A DNA stretch of 64,000 nt from Pyricularia pennisetigena (Eukaryota; Ascomycota; Sordariomycetes; Magnaporthales; Pyriculariaceae): assembly GCF_004337985.1 (NCBI RefSeq), contig NW_021940923.1, positions 186,001 through 250,000 of the forward strand, given 5' to 3'. The notes under the pieces were generated by a model. The model worked only from the letters and a program-made list of their open reading frames with translations, did not search any database and was not told the DNA's origin. Position 1 is the stretch's first letter; the number at the start of each line of letters is the position of its first letter. This document shows, piece by piece, positions 33,879 to 47,532 of the stretch. A program made the translations under genes and the position numbers.

Positions 33879-36800
33879 GGTATTGTGCTTGCGTCCCCCG
33901 GAGGATTATAACAACGCGGATGGGGTAGTGGACTGATGTAGTCTTAGAGGTCGCAGATAGGATGATGTGACTTGCACTGACTTTTCTCGCCCGGTTGATG
34001 TTTCGTGACCAGCAAAAGGGCTCCAGAGGTGGTGGTTACTGGAGATTTTGCTATAGGAAGGTCTCAAACCAGTGGCGAAAATAACCACGTCTGATTCGAT
34101 CTCAGACCCTGAGCTGGGGGGTTTAAGCCTGAGCCTTGGGGTGGGCTATAGGAGTGCGAGTTTAGAAAATTGGGCAGCTGTAGTCGAGCGGAAGGACGAC
34201 GCGCATTCCCCCGGAGGATAAACCCAAAAGAAAAAAAAAAGGAACGAATAGGGTGTGCGATGTAGTGCAGGGATACCTCCTTGGAAAGGAAAGAAATAAA
34301 CAAACCGACCAAAAGGTCTCTCGTACTTTTCCTTTTGTTTTCGCGAAGCCCTATCTCAACCGTGGCAGAGAATAGAGTGGTAGCAAAGCGAGTGGATGCA
34401 GACTGACGTGTTGGCGCGGATCAATGACAGGCCGCCGTAAAAAGTGATGTGAGAAAAAAAGGACAGGGGAGGGGGGGGAGGAAACGGGCGTAAACAAGAA
34501 CAAAAAAAAGAACAACCCAAACAAAAAAAAAAAAAAAGAGAGCCGACACCCAAGGAAAAAGACAACCACCCCGGATGCTAAAAATGACAAAGTGCCGAAC
34601 GTGGAACCCGGGGATATGGGAACCCCCAGACGCAATGCACAAGCAGAGACAAAAGACGAAAAAAAGGGGGCTTTTCTTCACACGCACAACGGGCGCAAAA
34701 GCTAGATGTACGGGTAGCCGACAGATCTCTTTTTCGGGTCCCGAGGATGAGGTAAAGTTGGGCTACACAGACCCAGACGACCGTTATGCTGGCTCCAAAG
34801 TCGTTGTTCTGGGGTTGCAGTTTGCTTTGGGACCGACGTATCGATGACTGGCGCTAGTTTTCCGAGTTGCTGTGTTATTGCTTTCCTAGCTGTATGCTTT
34901 TAATAGATCCGACAGGACTTGAAAGGCGTCCTGTCCACGATGCTGCTCGAGTGTTTCTCTCGGTCTCTGGTTGTAGCTTTGACCGATATTGCTTGTCCCC
35001 TATTGCCACTATTGACAAAGCCAGAATAACAAAAAAAGAAAATCAAAAAAAGGATCAGAAACCGCCCAGAAGAATTCCAAAAAGTGGAAGAACGGAAGTG
35101 CAACCGGTCGTCCGCGGCTGAGGCTTGGCTGCGTTGTGATTATGGTGCTTGCTGCAGGTCAACGGCCGGAAGCAGGCGGCGCTTACAAGTCTCTCTGCCG
35201 ACAAGGGGTGAGCTGTGGTTGACCAGCGGCCGGGGTTCCGGGGACCGGGATTCGCAGGCCTGGGTTCCAAATTCCAATTGGGCGTGGAACCACGAGTTGC
35301 TGGGAAATCTGGTACCCAGTTGTAACTTGTTCGTCAATGGCTGTAAGGACTCAGGAGGGATGAGATTTTATGAGCGTGGCTGTGTGTTGCTGATGTCTGA
35401 GTCAAAAAGTCAAGCCGGTCAGCATCTTTATATTTCTTGGTTGCGAATGCTGATTCGAGCAAAGGCCAAAGGGGGTGCCGGCCGTTTTGCTGCTGCGTCT
35501 GCCGTTGCAGATGCCGCGCTTACAGAACGTCAAGAAAATCAAAAGCTCGTCCGCTTGCCCTGTAAAGCGAGACTATTGTATTGTATAGTGACTGGATAAT
35601 GAGAGCAATTATTTGAATTGAAGCATGGGACAAAAAACCAAAAGGCAAGATGTATGTGGTGAGTTTGCCTGCGTGTGTGCGTGTGTGTGCGTGTAGTATG
35701 GGAGACGTCGGGCTTTAACACGATGCTGTCTCTCTCATGTGCAATGCCCTTTGTGAGACTCACCCTCGTCTTCTAGGCCGGCGAGGCGACACGACAGACG
35801 GTGGCCCACTAAACCGTAGGCCTGTGATAGGTCACCTCTTGGGTTTCGCCTGTGTTCGCTGTGGGAGAAAGCCCCAGATTTCTTGTCCCCTTGAACGGAG
35901 CTAGAGATGGGGTAGAAATCGTGTTCGTGGTTGGGCTAGCTTTGCTGGGGAGGGGGCTTGATGCTTAGTTTATGACCGGTGAAGCAGAATGCAGGACAGA
36001 TATCAAGGAACCATAGGTTGGGCACATACTGGGTAGACCCTTTGTTCGAGGCGCACCACCATCTATACACCTCTTTGATGCTGCTGCTACCAAGGAATGG
36101 CACACAAAGAAACTCTCGTTGATGTGTTGACTGACTGGCTAATGACACCTTTTTGGGGGGGGCACAGTGTACTAGGGTATCACCAACTGGGGCAAGCAAG
36201 CAAGCAGAGAAGGTAGATCAGAGGAGCTCTCCTATCTCTGTACTGACGACAAGGGGAGAAAGGTTGACCCGGTATCGTGGCGCAAACCATATAAGGAGAA
36301 GGGTTGAAGGTGGAATTAAAAGAAGAAAAAAAAAGGCCTAAACATAGAGTCACTGCTAGAATATCTGCCAGCCTTGCCAGGACAAACGGAAGAGGAAAAA
36401 TGTAGAAGATATACGATAGGGTAACCCTCCTCTAGATTCTACCAAATGCTGCTCACTGGCCACCAGGAGTTCAAGGCTTTCTTGACTGAACAAGATTCCT
36501 CGTTTGCTTTCATCTTGGCGTTGGGGGCGCGTTTGGGTGGGTGTAGGCTAGGATCTCGAATGTCATGTTCTCGGCCATTTCGCAAGAGGCAATATTAAAA
36601 AAAGAGAAAAGAAAAGAAAAAAAATTCAAGGAGAATTTCTTTCACGCAGAATCAAAGGTACATTGACCACTGATGTTTGTTGCATCATTCGCCAAAATTC
36701 CCCAAATACCAAGATTGACATTGGCCCTCGGCTTGCTGCAGTTTGAGGGAGAGACGTGGGGGCGGGTCGAGGTTAGGTACATAATGGGGGTGGTCTTTTT

Positions 36801-39800
36801 TTTCTCATTTGTTTCTGTATTGAGAGATAGATGAAGAAACTGAAAACGAAATATTTGCCCTGGTTGAAGGACAAACAAAAAAGAGCAACCAAAAGGGCTC
36901 TACAACCCCAGATCGGTTCCCGGAATAACCTTGAAATAAAGCGGGTGACGACCCCACACGGAAAAGGTAAGAAAAAAAGGAAAAAAGGGGGGAAAAAAAA
37001 ACGAATAATCAAAAGACGTGCGTTCATTCCAGCTTTTGGGGTATCCAACGTTGTTTTATTTTCGAGCGTCGACACCACTTCGGGCCTGCTGCAAGCCATC
37101 CGATAGGATATCCATCATCATTGGGAGTCTCTGGCTGGTACTTTTTTCCGGACTGACGCATGCTTACCTACCCATAACCAAAAGAATGATGGGTGGTGCT
37201 TAAATCAAGGAGCGGAGGGTACCGGAGCCCGGACGGCAGAGATGCAAATAGGCACCCCCTCCTCCCTGACAACCCTTGAAAGTGTGCTGCCCACTCGGCT
37301 GCTTGCATATGCATGGACTGACTGGGGTTGTCGGGGTACCTGATTACATGTACCTGATTACATGCACTTGGCTTCAGACCCTGTCCAAGCAGCAACCAGC
37401 AATTTCACTTCTATTTGGTCATTAATATCTAGTTGTGTGTTTTTCTTCCTTTGATCTTTTTTTTTCGTTTTCCCGTCCGTTGTTTCATTTGATATTGTAT
37501 ATCAGTTCTAACCTTGGAATATGTTCGAGCCAATGTCTCTTCCATGGAGGTGGCATATCAAGGATAGCTGCCTACGGCGGGAAGCAACTCAAGGGTTCGA
37601 GAAACAGGCCGGAATAATACAACAAAATCAGAATATCATTGGACCGAGTCTATACTTGAATCCAAGCGTCTTGCCAGCACCTAATCATTGACCTGCTCCT
37701 GGACTTTTCATCTGCCGTTGACGCATCCCCTTTTTTACACCTTTTCTCAATTTTTAATTAACCGAAGGGATCATTCAAGACAGTATAAAAGACACCCGAA
37801 AACGTGGGGGCATATCAAAGCTGTGTACGAATCCAAGCCAAACATACACGATGTGTCCCCGTGCCCCCGGGTATGACACACGTACAATACACACGCTCAA
37901 GAAAAGGAAATCAGAACCCTAACGCATCGGCCAGCCAACGTTCCATCTGCCCTGTCTACCCCATCGTAGCTTTCACCGTGCACATCTCATGCTTTTGTTG
38001 GCACCGGGGAAGCAGGGTTTGCGGGACCGTAAGACTTTGCAGTATGACGTGAACGCAATAGACAGAAAAAAAAGGGACCTGGGAAAAAGGTTCGCCTTCA
38101 CACCCCCACGAAACTAGCTTCTTTTCTAACGTGACGGCAGGAATACGACCTTTGCTCTTTTTGTGTCACCAACCAGATGGGGATCTGCGTACTAGCCCAG
38201 GTCTCAGGAGGTGGTAGATTAAAACCCTTTGCTGGGATTTCGGAGTAGGCCGAGCCGTTTGGATTAGGCTTTGAGGAGGAAAAGATTATGAATGATGCAG
38301 CAACTACCAAGGCATCTTGTCTGTCCTTCATGTAAATATCCGGCAGATATTCATTTTCCAAGTGCCAATGCCGTTCACCAGGCGGCCAATCTACAATGGA
38401 GTATTTAATCTCGCCAGATGACGAAGAGAGGAAAAACAAAAGAAAAAAAAAAAAAAAAACTACATCGGCTAAAATAGACTCTCAGCAAAGCTTTGTAACA
38501 GGCAAGGAAACAGTAGTGATATGCTGTACCGCAACGCCGGTGGCGCAAATCACTCATGCATGTCAAAGTTCCCTCCCTGTCGTGCCTTGTCCTTGGTGCA
38601 CAAATGCACGGCAGCGTGGTTGTTGATTTTCTTTCCTTTTAGATTGATATCAAAATGTTCTTCTGCTGACCCCTACCGCAGTCCTCACCTGTTAGTTTTG
38701 ATATAGACTACCTACATTATAGATAGAACAAGGATTGAGCTTGCGGGTCGACGCAGGTGCCCAACTGTCAAATCCACTCAGACAGGAAGTCTGTGGGATC
38801 ATGGGATGCTATGTTATTTCAATCGGCAAGCAATACGATGGACAGTCAACAAGGGATATCCTAGCTACGGTGGATAAACTTGGCTTGCTTGGCTTCATGG
38901 ATTACGGATACCAAGTTCCGGGATATCAGATTGGGTGGGTGGTTGGTTGGTTGTTCGCCTTGTTTGCATGCCAATATTGCATTGGAGCCTTGTCTCGGGG
39001 GTTTTGATCTGGTCAGGGCAAAATATGCTTCTCCCACTATTTGACGATTTGCCAGTTTGATGGCATCGGAAGTGTTTGTTCAATTACGCATCATCTCGCC
39101 AACCTCGTCAGATGTTTGCTCCAAGGGGAAAGCAAAGAAATCCATCTCGTATCACTTACTGGCCCAGCGCAACACAAAATTGGGGAAGTTTGTTTGCTAT
39201 GAAAGACAGCGTCACCTTTTTCCCCTATATCTCGCAGTAGATTACCGTTTGTTTGTTGACCTGCATTTCCTCGCTGCATGGCAAATATTCCCACAAAAAA
39301 AAAGATAAAAAAAATAAAGAAAAAAGATCAAATCAGCAAAGTACATCGGGAAGCATTCCGTCATCAACATCGGGCTCCTCCGGAGATCGGATTATTTGCC
39401 GTCGTCGTCGATATCTGGTTCCGTCCTGGGGATCGCGGTCGTCAGCACTCAAAAAAAGCAGAAAAAAAAACCAATGAAGAGCCTCATTGTTCGAGACCGG
39501 CGGGTTGATTGACAGAAGCAACTCGTAGGATTAGCCTTAATTCGACGTGGCAAAGTAGCTGCAGGCACCGTGATTGAGAAAGAATACTTGAACTTTTATC
39601 ACATTTCATAACGCCGAATAGTCAACGCAACAAAAACTGCCGCTGCAAAACCCCGCACTATCGCGAGGGGAGGCAAGCTTGGCCTGACCACCTCAGGAAG
39701 CCTGTACCAGGTAGCCCAAGGTCTCCTCCCGCCTCTCACCCTTGCCTTGTCCACTCTGCCCTTGCTTCCCACGAGATTCTGTCATTTTTTTTGCTTTTTT

Positions 39801-42800
39801 TTCATCTCCGGCAATCGTCCTGATGGAGACTTGGAAATGTGACCGATCCCTCATTCCTACCTTGCTCTTTTGCTTTTTCTCCACCCTTTTCCTATATATT
39901 TGCCTTTTATTATAGAAGGTACGAAAAAAATGGAATAGCAAACACACTGTTCTTGAACATTCACATCAATATTTTGACTGCGGTCCGTCAAAACTCCCAA
40001 GACCAGCAATGGAATCGTCTCGCCAGCAAAAGCTTGCTCCCTCGACACCATCATTACCATGTCATGACGACAAAAGCCACGTCCATAATCTGCAAGCAGA
40101 CCAAGGAGCGAATACTCCGGGACTGTGATGAGTTCCGATACGCTGGGCTTTGCTGCTATCCACACGCCTACCGTCTAAAACAAGCCCTCGCCTTTCTTCC
40201 TCTTTTTTTTTTTTTGGTCCCGGGGCGGCACCACCCCCACACGAACACCACATTCCTCGCCTAGCCTTTTTTTCTTTTTAAACCACGCTGTGTTTATTTT
40301 TACGACGATAAATCGTATCTATTTACTGCATTGACAAAACTCGCTTGCATATGCAGCTAGGCTTCCGGCATACAACGTAGGAAATAGGAGACATCGATTA
40401 GACTAGGGGGCAAAAAAAAAAAAAAAAAAGAAGTCTTCAGCTTCAAGTTTAGAATAAGTCCCCGTCTCTTCTGGCCAAGCTGTGATATCGAGTTCTAGAC
40501 CTAGGCCAAAAAGAAAGGTAGAGTCAGAAGGACCAGAGAATTTTGACCACCGGTACAGAGAGATTAAAGGGCTTTGGCCGCTGCTTGTCGGACCACATCG
40601 TAGCTGTTCCTGGGACGGGCTGTAAGGCAGGTCGTGTCGACTGTCGAGCGACCCTACCATCCCACATCCATTCTGTACAGCCATCCATTCTGCGGTCGAG
40701 CGCAAGTGCATAAAGGTGAGTACTCAAGGTACCAAGTACGATTACTACCCGTCCAGCAGAACGCGCACAATCTCTTGGGAGGAGAGGGACCGTGACACCA
40801 CGCCATCCTGGGACGGTGTGATTTTCGCTACTGGTTTCGTTGATGTACATGAATTTCTTTTACTGAAATAAAAGGGTATCCCCTTAAAAAAAGCCTACCC
40901 TAAACCCCATCTTCGGCGCATGCACCCATCCGATCGTTTTTTCTTTTTCTCCCTTGTTTTTTTTTTATATCAATTCCTTCCTTTTTATATTCTGATCCCC
41001 CGAAAACTTCCTGTCGCCCCTCCAACCGATCTCTGTCATCATGCATGCTATTAAAGCTGGGGAATCTGACTGGTAGTTGACTCTTCTTTTCTTCCGTTTC
41101 GAAAACCACCCTCTACCCCCGTCAACGGGAATGGCCAGATGCCGTAGGCAATGCTACCCACCAAAGTTAAGTTTGATAGCTTCATGACCCAGACACCCTC
41201 CCAATTGGAACAAGACAAACATAGGATTTTTAATCTCACCCGAACTCACCCCACACACTTTTACCAAAAATATGTTCGGTTGTCAACCAAACAAACAGAT
41301 GGAGTTTGGCAGAGCAGGGGATCCGAGCCGTCGGCGGACCACGCAATTGCGTATCTGGTTGAGCTCCCCCCCCCCCCTCGCAGCCTTCAAATTGCAATTA
41401 GTCTGCCTAGATAGGTACCAAAAGTAGCATCACATCTAAAGTTGCACAACATGCCAATCTCAACCACTATCTAATTCCAGCTGCCCTTTTTTTCTCCCCC
41501 ATCCACTCCGATAGTCAGTCGCCACAGCACGGCGCCTGAGATCGAAGAAGAGACAGAAGAGAAACAAGAAAGGGGAAGACCGGACAAGGCGGCCTGCCAT
41601 GGGACATCTGCACCTACCCGAAGTGTGTGTAACCCTTTTCGCTGCCCTCCCTCTCCCTCCAACCCTACCTCGCCCCCCCCTCCCAGCCTAGCCGCTGCTG
41701 GACAAGGGTGGACGCGCGCTGCATGCTCATAATGACAGCCAATAAGGCGAGTCTCAGGGTTTTCGTGCTACCACTTATTTGGGACCAGCCGGAGCCAGCC
41801 CGGGAGGGCGAGGCGGGGGGGAAAGGAAAGCCACTTGATTTGAGCTTCCTCCCTCAATTAAAACCACAATCTATTTTTGCCTGTTCCTTGCTTGTAAACG
41901 GTGCCTGTTTAATTGGTGGCTTGAGAGGCTCATGCGGGTTGCTGTGTGTCCCTTTTTTTTCTGTCTCTAAGCTCCTCGAGCCGAACTAGGGCAAGATTTG
42001 CCGCGTCGGTAAGTGCCTTTCTCCCCCCCCCTGGTTGAGGACTTGACAGTAGCGCCCTGAGGATGCTCATAGGGACAAGGGGTGGCGTGGAGGGAAGAAA
42101 ACCCGAAGAAAACCACGTACAGGCGCCACCTAGCTTGTGAAGAAGCCAGCCACCTCTCATCGATAAGAGCAAGGATCCGAAAGCCAGCGCAATCGACTTA
42201 CTTTGCCGCTTAGCCGCAGGCGCTTGTCGTGGTTTCTTCCCATTTGCAGGTTAGTGAGATGGCCTTGCCTTCACTTTTCTTCTCCTCAAAATAGCATCAA
42301 TCCCATTCCCTCCCGGGACCAGAGAGTCTATGGACGTCTTTCAGGTAGGATTCGACAGCGTAGATGGACGCAGTTTCATCTCCCTCAAGCAGTGTCATGC
42401 CATTCCCGCCCCCAGTGCTCTCGCCGCTCGCCGCTCTCCGCGAGCCGGCTATATTTTGCTCCGTAAATATCAGATCAGATGAGCCCGATAGCCAATCCTT
42501 TGCTCACACGAAAGGCCACATACCGCCTCCCAAAAGTCAAAGGTGGCTAGTTTTGCCGCATGCTCAAGGGGCCCAGCCTGCCTAGTTAGGCAATGATCAC
42601 TCGCAGCGATTAGGTTGGTATCTTCGTCTGGACCCCTTTCTGCCTCTTCAATCTTGCTTGGCCAAATGCGTATCTCGGTTCCTCAAGGACTGACCGTTGA
42701 CAACAGTGTGTGTGGGCCATGAAAGAAGCACCACGTCCAATCGTCATTTGAGAAGATGGAGTGTTGCACCAGGGCCCGTTCCGGGTGACACAGACAATGA

Positions 42801-45438
42801 GCAGAGAAACCAAAGAGGTTAGCTGTAACGACAAGCCATAAGAGAGAAGCCGCGTGTTATTGAGACGCCCGCAGCCGTCGGCCCCGACTAAACCCTACAT
42901 CATGTATGATGCCCTCCTGTCATGAGCTCTGTCGTAGCAGGTGAGGCTACATACCGGAATGCCACCTCCCAGCCTTTCCTTTCCCGGGAGATCTACATGC
43001 AGACATTTGTCCTGCCCTGGGGTCCGGGTGAGTAATTGGACAAGTCTGGGCTTGAGCTGAACCAAACCACAAGTAAATAATGCCCAAAGCTCATCGAGTG
43101 GAGGAGGGGGCCACATCCATTTGCCATTGGCGATTTGATGCCCAATTCTCTATCATCACAACTGCAATTGGGCTGGAGTAAGTAGCTTTTCTCGCGAAAC
43201 AAAAAAAAAACCATGATCATTTCGGCATTGGCTTGAGGGAGTTGGCGAGGTCCGCACAAGAAATGAGCAACGTGACAATCAGATATCGAACCTCAGTACG
43301 ATAATGCGCAGTAACGAGACACAGCCAGTGCCGTGTAGCCCACCATGCTTCCGGTCGTAATCCCCGTGGCCGCCGCACCATGTGGTGAAATGCTCAACAT
43401 AGACACCAGGCATGATGGGCGGGGCTAGCCTGGGCAAAACATGCCGTTGAGAAGATAAAGACTAATTAACGGGGAACGTGCCCACGAAAATCGATTCCGC
43501 TCCCATAAAGCAGCAAATTCTTATCCTAGCAGACGGATCGTGACAGCGGGCAGACCATGTGGCATTCTAGACGGTCTGACGGTCTTGTTCTGGTCTATTC
43601 TCATGCAACAGAAATAAGAGCCCGTCTCGCGGAGAGTTGAGGCAACGGCCCGGAGGCGATCCTTGTCATTCCTGTCTCGAGGCGAGAAGGGGAGTACAAA
43701 ATAGAGAGACGAGACCATCACCTCAGTCTTGGGCGAGTGGCTTGCTCGAATAGGCCAGTTGGGTTCTGTTGTCACACACACCTTGCCCTGAGCTTTTTGC
43801 CTGCCACGTCAAACAACGATAATAGCAAGGGGATTGAGGCAGCACCCATCGTAAAGTATCAGCATTCACAGCTGATGGTGGCAGGGCAGGAAAGTAGACA
43901 GGCAAAACAAAGAAGATTATGATACGAGGTGTGAAGGTGGCAGGACATCACTGATGGTGTGGTAACTAACACCGGTTATTGCCCTGGAAATTTAGAAAAC
44001 CAGTACAAACATCAACTTTGCCGCACTCTATTTGCAAACCGGAAAAGGTCACATCCGGAACAAGTGATAGCAGGGGAATTATCGATTGGCTCATGATTAT
44101 GCGCCGCCACCACGCCTGAGATCTATCGCAGTTGCATCACCTCTTGATTTAGTCAGGGGCTAGAAGAACGCAAGTGCCGAAGAACAAACGTCCGAGATAT
44201 TCGTCTTCTAGATCAGTGACAGTTAACCAGCTTAATATCATTCTCTCAAAGATACCGATCCTCCAGCTTCAACGTCCTGGGTCCTAGTTCTAGGGGCCCC
44301 AACGATGATGCTATGCTGGAAGCGGCAACTGAACAAGTTTCCAAAAGTCGAAGTGAAGTCGACGGTTGACAACCTGAGGACACTTTGTCGGCCAAGCTGT
44401 CAGAGATCCTAGGCCAGTCACTAGACCATGTGGCCACGGGATGTTTATCAGGAGTGTGTAATGCCGTACCACCAGAGTGAATGGTAAAGAAGCGAGACAA
44501 AAGGAAACGACGCAGCTCGGGTAACACAAATACTAGAGACAAGGAAACTAACGATGTACCTGCAGTAAGCCCAAGTTGATGGGTGCGTGATCATTCATAT
44601 GTGGCCATCGGGCACCAGCAAGACCGCGGTCTATAAAGGCATGATAGAGACAAAAAATGATAACCAGTGAGAACAAAATTGAGTCATGTTTGTTTGTCTA
44701 TTGGATGAGAGGTGTGACACCCAATCCATGTGGAGAAGCAGACAGGCAGATGAGGACCACGAAGCAGAGTCAATTGCCTAGGCGGACATTGGCGAACCGC
44801 ATTGATGCTGTTGCTCTTGACTTCCGTCAGTCTCTTAAGGGTAGCAAGCGAGCGGCCGTATCGTGTAGCACCGTCAGGTCTCGCATCCATCAGCAATCCC
44901 GCGTTGATGAAGGACGTTAAAATCGCTTTTTGTTTGTTGTTTTATCCATTCCACATCGCATGGAACCTACAAACTCGGACCATGAATGATGCCATCGGTC
45001 AAGCGAACTTACGTGTCATGTTATGAGTGCAAGCTCTGCGCCGCTGTTCCATCTCAAAGCGTTTTGCCGTAATCCCAAACCCGATGTGGGCGATGGTCCA
45101 AGTAAAGCTTCAAGGCAACTAAGAACCGAGGCTCAAAGTGGGCTCTGGTCTGTCGGTACACCTCAATTCCCACCGTATCCGCTAGTTCCAAGTACGATGA
45201 TGAAGTCATGTATCTGGAGCTATCCTTGGCAATGCAAGGCGGGAGTGATTGCCAGGAACGGGGCCAAATGTGACGATTCCTTAGAAGAACTCAGGATGTC
45301 GCCAAAGCTCAGATGCTAAATTCACTTCGAGAGGTCAGGCTCAGTTACCATATCAACCCGTATACAGAAGCTACCTCGCCGGCGTCCGTCGGGTCGATCG
45401 CGGTCTATACTTTTTCTGGACTGCAAGCGATTCGCCGC
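33879..45438. other. 11.5-kb gene-poor region
   Basis: I found no reading frame over about 175 codons and no splice-linked set of frames with protein character on either strand. The first part (about 34200-38450) is rich in A-tracts on the + strand, i.e. pyrimidine tracts on the sense strand of the Zn2Cys6 gene below it. From about 39780 to 41000 T-tracts on the + strand dominate, except for A18 at about 40412-40429. There is a perfect 14-bp tandem duplication at 37336-37363. No transposon ends, tRNA or rRNA were recognised. A long regulatory region, long leader exons or non-coding RNAs are all possible. Confidence 0.5.
37336..37363. repeat. Perfect 14-bp tandem duplication
   Basis: The unit gtacctgattacat occurs twice head to tail. 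It sits in the gene-poor region and has no evident function; it may be a replication slip. Confidence 0.7.
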
Positions 45439-46953
45439 TCATCGTCTCCTGTAATCATCACGTCGATCTCTATCACGACGACGGTCCCGGTCGTAGTCAT
45501 GACCACGATCATGGCGTTCCTGGCCGCGATCCCGATCATGACGACTACGGTCGCCACGGCTCCTTGGATCCAAGTCTCGGTCATCCCGGCGCCGCCCATC
45601 TCGTGAGTCTCGGTGCCGTTCTCTTCGCGGACTCCGGCTGCGGCTCCTCCTTAAATCTGATCCCCTTTCTCGTCGTTGGTCGTTACCATCGCGGTCACCC
45701 CGACCCTCACGAGGCTTCTCAGCGTCGCGTCCAAGGCTTGCCTTTTGACGCTCGTGCCGACCTTGCATCTCTTCCTTGCCGTAAACCATCCCGTAGCTAT
45801 CCGGTCGATCGTCCCGCCCATCATCTTCCCTGTATTTGCGCCACTTCTCTAGTTCGTCAACGCCTCCCCACCCGCCGCGGCCTTTGGCAGCCTGCTTCCT
45901 ACGCTTGTCGTTGGCATCGGTCCTCCATGCATTGCTCAACTTGCTGACGCTCTGACTAAAATCGACATGTATGCGGCGGTCATCGATGAGGACACCTTGC
46001 ATCTTGAAGTAAGCCGTCTCGCATGCGGCCTTATCCTCAAATTCGATGAATGCGTACTGCAGACTGTCGCCCGTCTTGGAGTCCCTGATGACCTCGCACG
46101 AAAGGATTTTGCCGAACCGACTGAAAATGAGTTCCAGATCCGCGTCCTGCGTAACAGGGTTGAGTTTGCACACGAATAGCACGTTCTCGGGAGGCTTGAC
46201 CTCGGCGAACGGCAGATCACCCATCATCTCTAGAGTCAAAGCCTGTGCTTTGGCTTCCCGCTCACGCCGCTGCTTCTCTGCCGCAGCAGCGCGGTCCTCA
46301 TCGCCCTCTGCATCTTCTTCCGCAAGTTTCTCAGCCTCGTCTTCGGCGATGCGCACTGTGGCGATCTGCGCAGATGTCGGGGGCGGCGAGCTGCTGGGCT
46401 CCCTCAAGCCGGCCGGATCGGGGTAAGGATCGTCGAGGATGACGGTGTGTTTGATGCGGATGTCGACGAGCGGATGTCCCTTTTCGTCGATGATTGCCTC
46501 GTTTATTTTCTCGAGGGTGTCAAAGCCCTCGACCACTTTTCCAAAAATGGCCGCCTTGCCGTCGATGAAATCGGTGTCTTCGCCCAGCGTCACGATGAAC
46601 TGCGAACCCGCCAGCCGCGTGTCTGGATCCGTAGGATGAGGCGCCGTGGCCATACTGACAGTACCACGCTCAGCATGACGAAGCTTTGGATGGAAGAGGG
46701 CTGGAAATGTTCGCTGGGCGGGGTCGCCCGATAACAATCCCCATATGCTGGTGCCACCGTCGGATTGAGGAGCCAAGGGTCCGAGGGGATCACCAGTTTG
46801 AAACGAAAAGTTTTTCTGAACAGAATGAACAGGTGAAAAGTTGTAGTATTTGACTTTGCAGAGCTTCAAAAAGTTTTCGCATAGCTTAGGCGCATAGTCG
46901 ACCAGTAAGTCAATGACGATGTCGCCTGCGCTGGTTTCCAGTAGGACTGACAT
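45439..46953 (-). CDS. Cyclophilin-type peptidyl-prolyl isomerase with RRM (PPIL4/Rct1-like)
   Basis: A single exon of 505 codons (504 residues) from the ATG at 46953. The frame stays open upstream to 47028, but [16 protein letters not shown] is the family start. Residues 1 to about 165 are the cyclophilin domain ([49 protein letters not shown]). A charged linker is followed by an RRM at about 243-325 with RNP2-like LFVCKLN and RNP1-like YAFIEFED. The C-terminus is a long Arg/Asp/Ser-rich tail with SRSRSPRR. This architecture is PPIL4 in animals and Rct1 in S. pombe, nuclear proteins tied to the RNA polymerase II C-terminal domain and splicing. It is divergent from the eS24 gene, with 579 bases between the starts. 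Confidence 0.93.
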   Translation of the reverse strand: MSVLLETSAGDIVIDLLVDYAPKLCENFLKLCKVKYYNFSPVHSVQKNFSFQTGDPLGPLAPQSDGGTSIWGLLSGDPAQRTFPALFHPKLRHAERGTVSMATAPHPTDPDTRLAGSQFIVTLGEDTDFIDGKAAIFGKVVEGFDTLEKINEAIIDEKGHPLVDIRIKHTVILDDPYPDPAGLREPSSSPPPTSAQIATVRIAEDEAEKLAEEDAEGDEDRAAAAEKQRREREAKAQALTLEMMGDLPFAEVKPPENVLFVCKLNPVTQDADLELIFSRFGKILSCEVIRDSKTGDSLQYAFIEFEDKAACETAYFKMQGVLIDDRRIHVDFSQSVSKLSNAWRTDANDKRRKQAAKGRGGWGGVDELEKWRKYREDDGRDDRPDSYGMVYGKEEMQGRHERQKASLGRDAEKPREGRGDRDGNDQRRERGSDLRRSRSRSPRRERHRDSRDGRRRDDRDLDPRSRGDRSRHDRDRGQERHDRGHDYDRDRRRDRDRRDDYRRR

Positions 46954-47363
46954 GATGGTTTGTTTACAAGTCGGGAGTCCGACTGCTCTCTGTATCAAAT
47001 GCGCATGCAGCAATGTCAAACAGTACAAGTGATTTTAATGAAAAGGCAACTAAAGTAGGGCACTTATGATGATGGCGTATCGGTGATATCGCCCTAGATA
47101 GCGTGGAGGATGCTCGCCAATATGCCTAACTAACCTCAATCAACTTTGTCTTGACGTCGCCCTGGGGACGGCCTGCCAAGATTCGGCGCGACTGGCGTTA
47201 GTGTGGCGTGAGCTGTCGAATCTATTGTGGCTGTGTCGGCACTGAAAACTTGTGGCTGGGCGGGACAAGTCGAAAAAAGCTGACCCCGCTGAGTTGGCCT
47301 GAGGCCACCACTCCATTTTCGTTAGGGCTCACAATTGGGAAAATGGACCAAGGCCCCGCCCGT

Positions 47364-47370
47364 CCAATCA
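47364..47370 (+). promoter_or_regulatory. CCAAT box in the divergent promoter
   Basis: The heptamer CCAATCA fits the binding site of the fungal CCAAT-binding (HAP/NF-Y) complex, about 165 bases before the eS24 start codon. Binding is inferred from the motif alone. Confidence 0.4.
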
Positions 47371-47454
47371 GCCAGTGGCAGGGCTCCGCTAATCGATGCA
47401 CTGCGATTGAGCAAGCAGTCGAAAATTAACAATCGCCATCTTGAACCCGAAGCC

Positions 47455-47495
47455 TCGTCCTGCATTCTCCTCCGCCCTCTCTCGCGTCGACGACT
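47455..47495 (+). promoter_or_regulatory. Pyrimidine-rich leader of the eS24 gene
   Basis: CT-rich sequence with few purines lies 40-80 bases before the start codon at 47533, a position typical of transcription starts of ribosomal-protein genes in filamentous fungi. Confidence 0.35.
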
Positions 47496-47532
47496 AGGTT
47501 CAATATCACACCAAACCACAGCAGTCGCAATC

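Larger units (their letters stand above)
46954..47532. other. Divergent promoter region, cyclophilin / eS24
   Basis: This 579-base region must serve both genes. It has a CCAATCA box at 47364-47370 and a CT-rich tract just before the eS24 start. Confidence 0.55.

Noticed and set aside
35084..35599. 171-codon frame on the + strand in the gene-poor region
   Set aside because: No recognisable motif, amino-acid composition like random sequence and no splice partners; probably chance.
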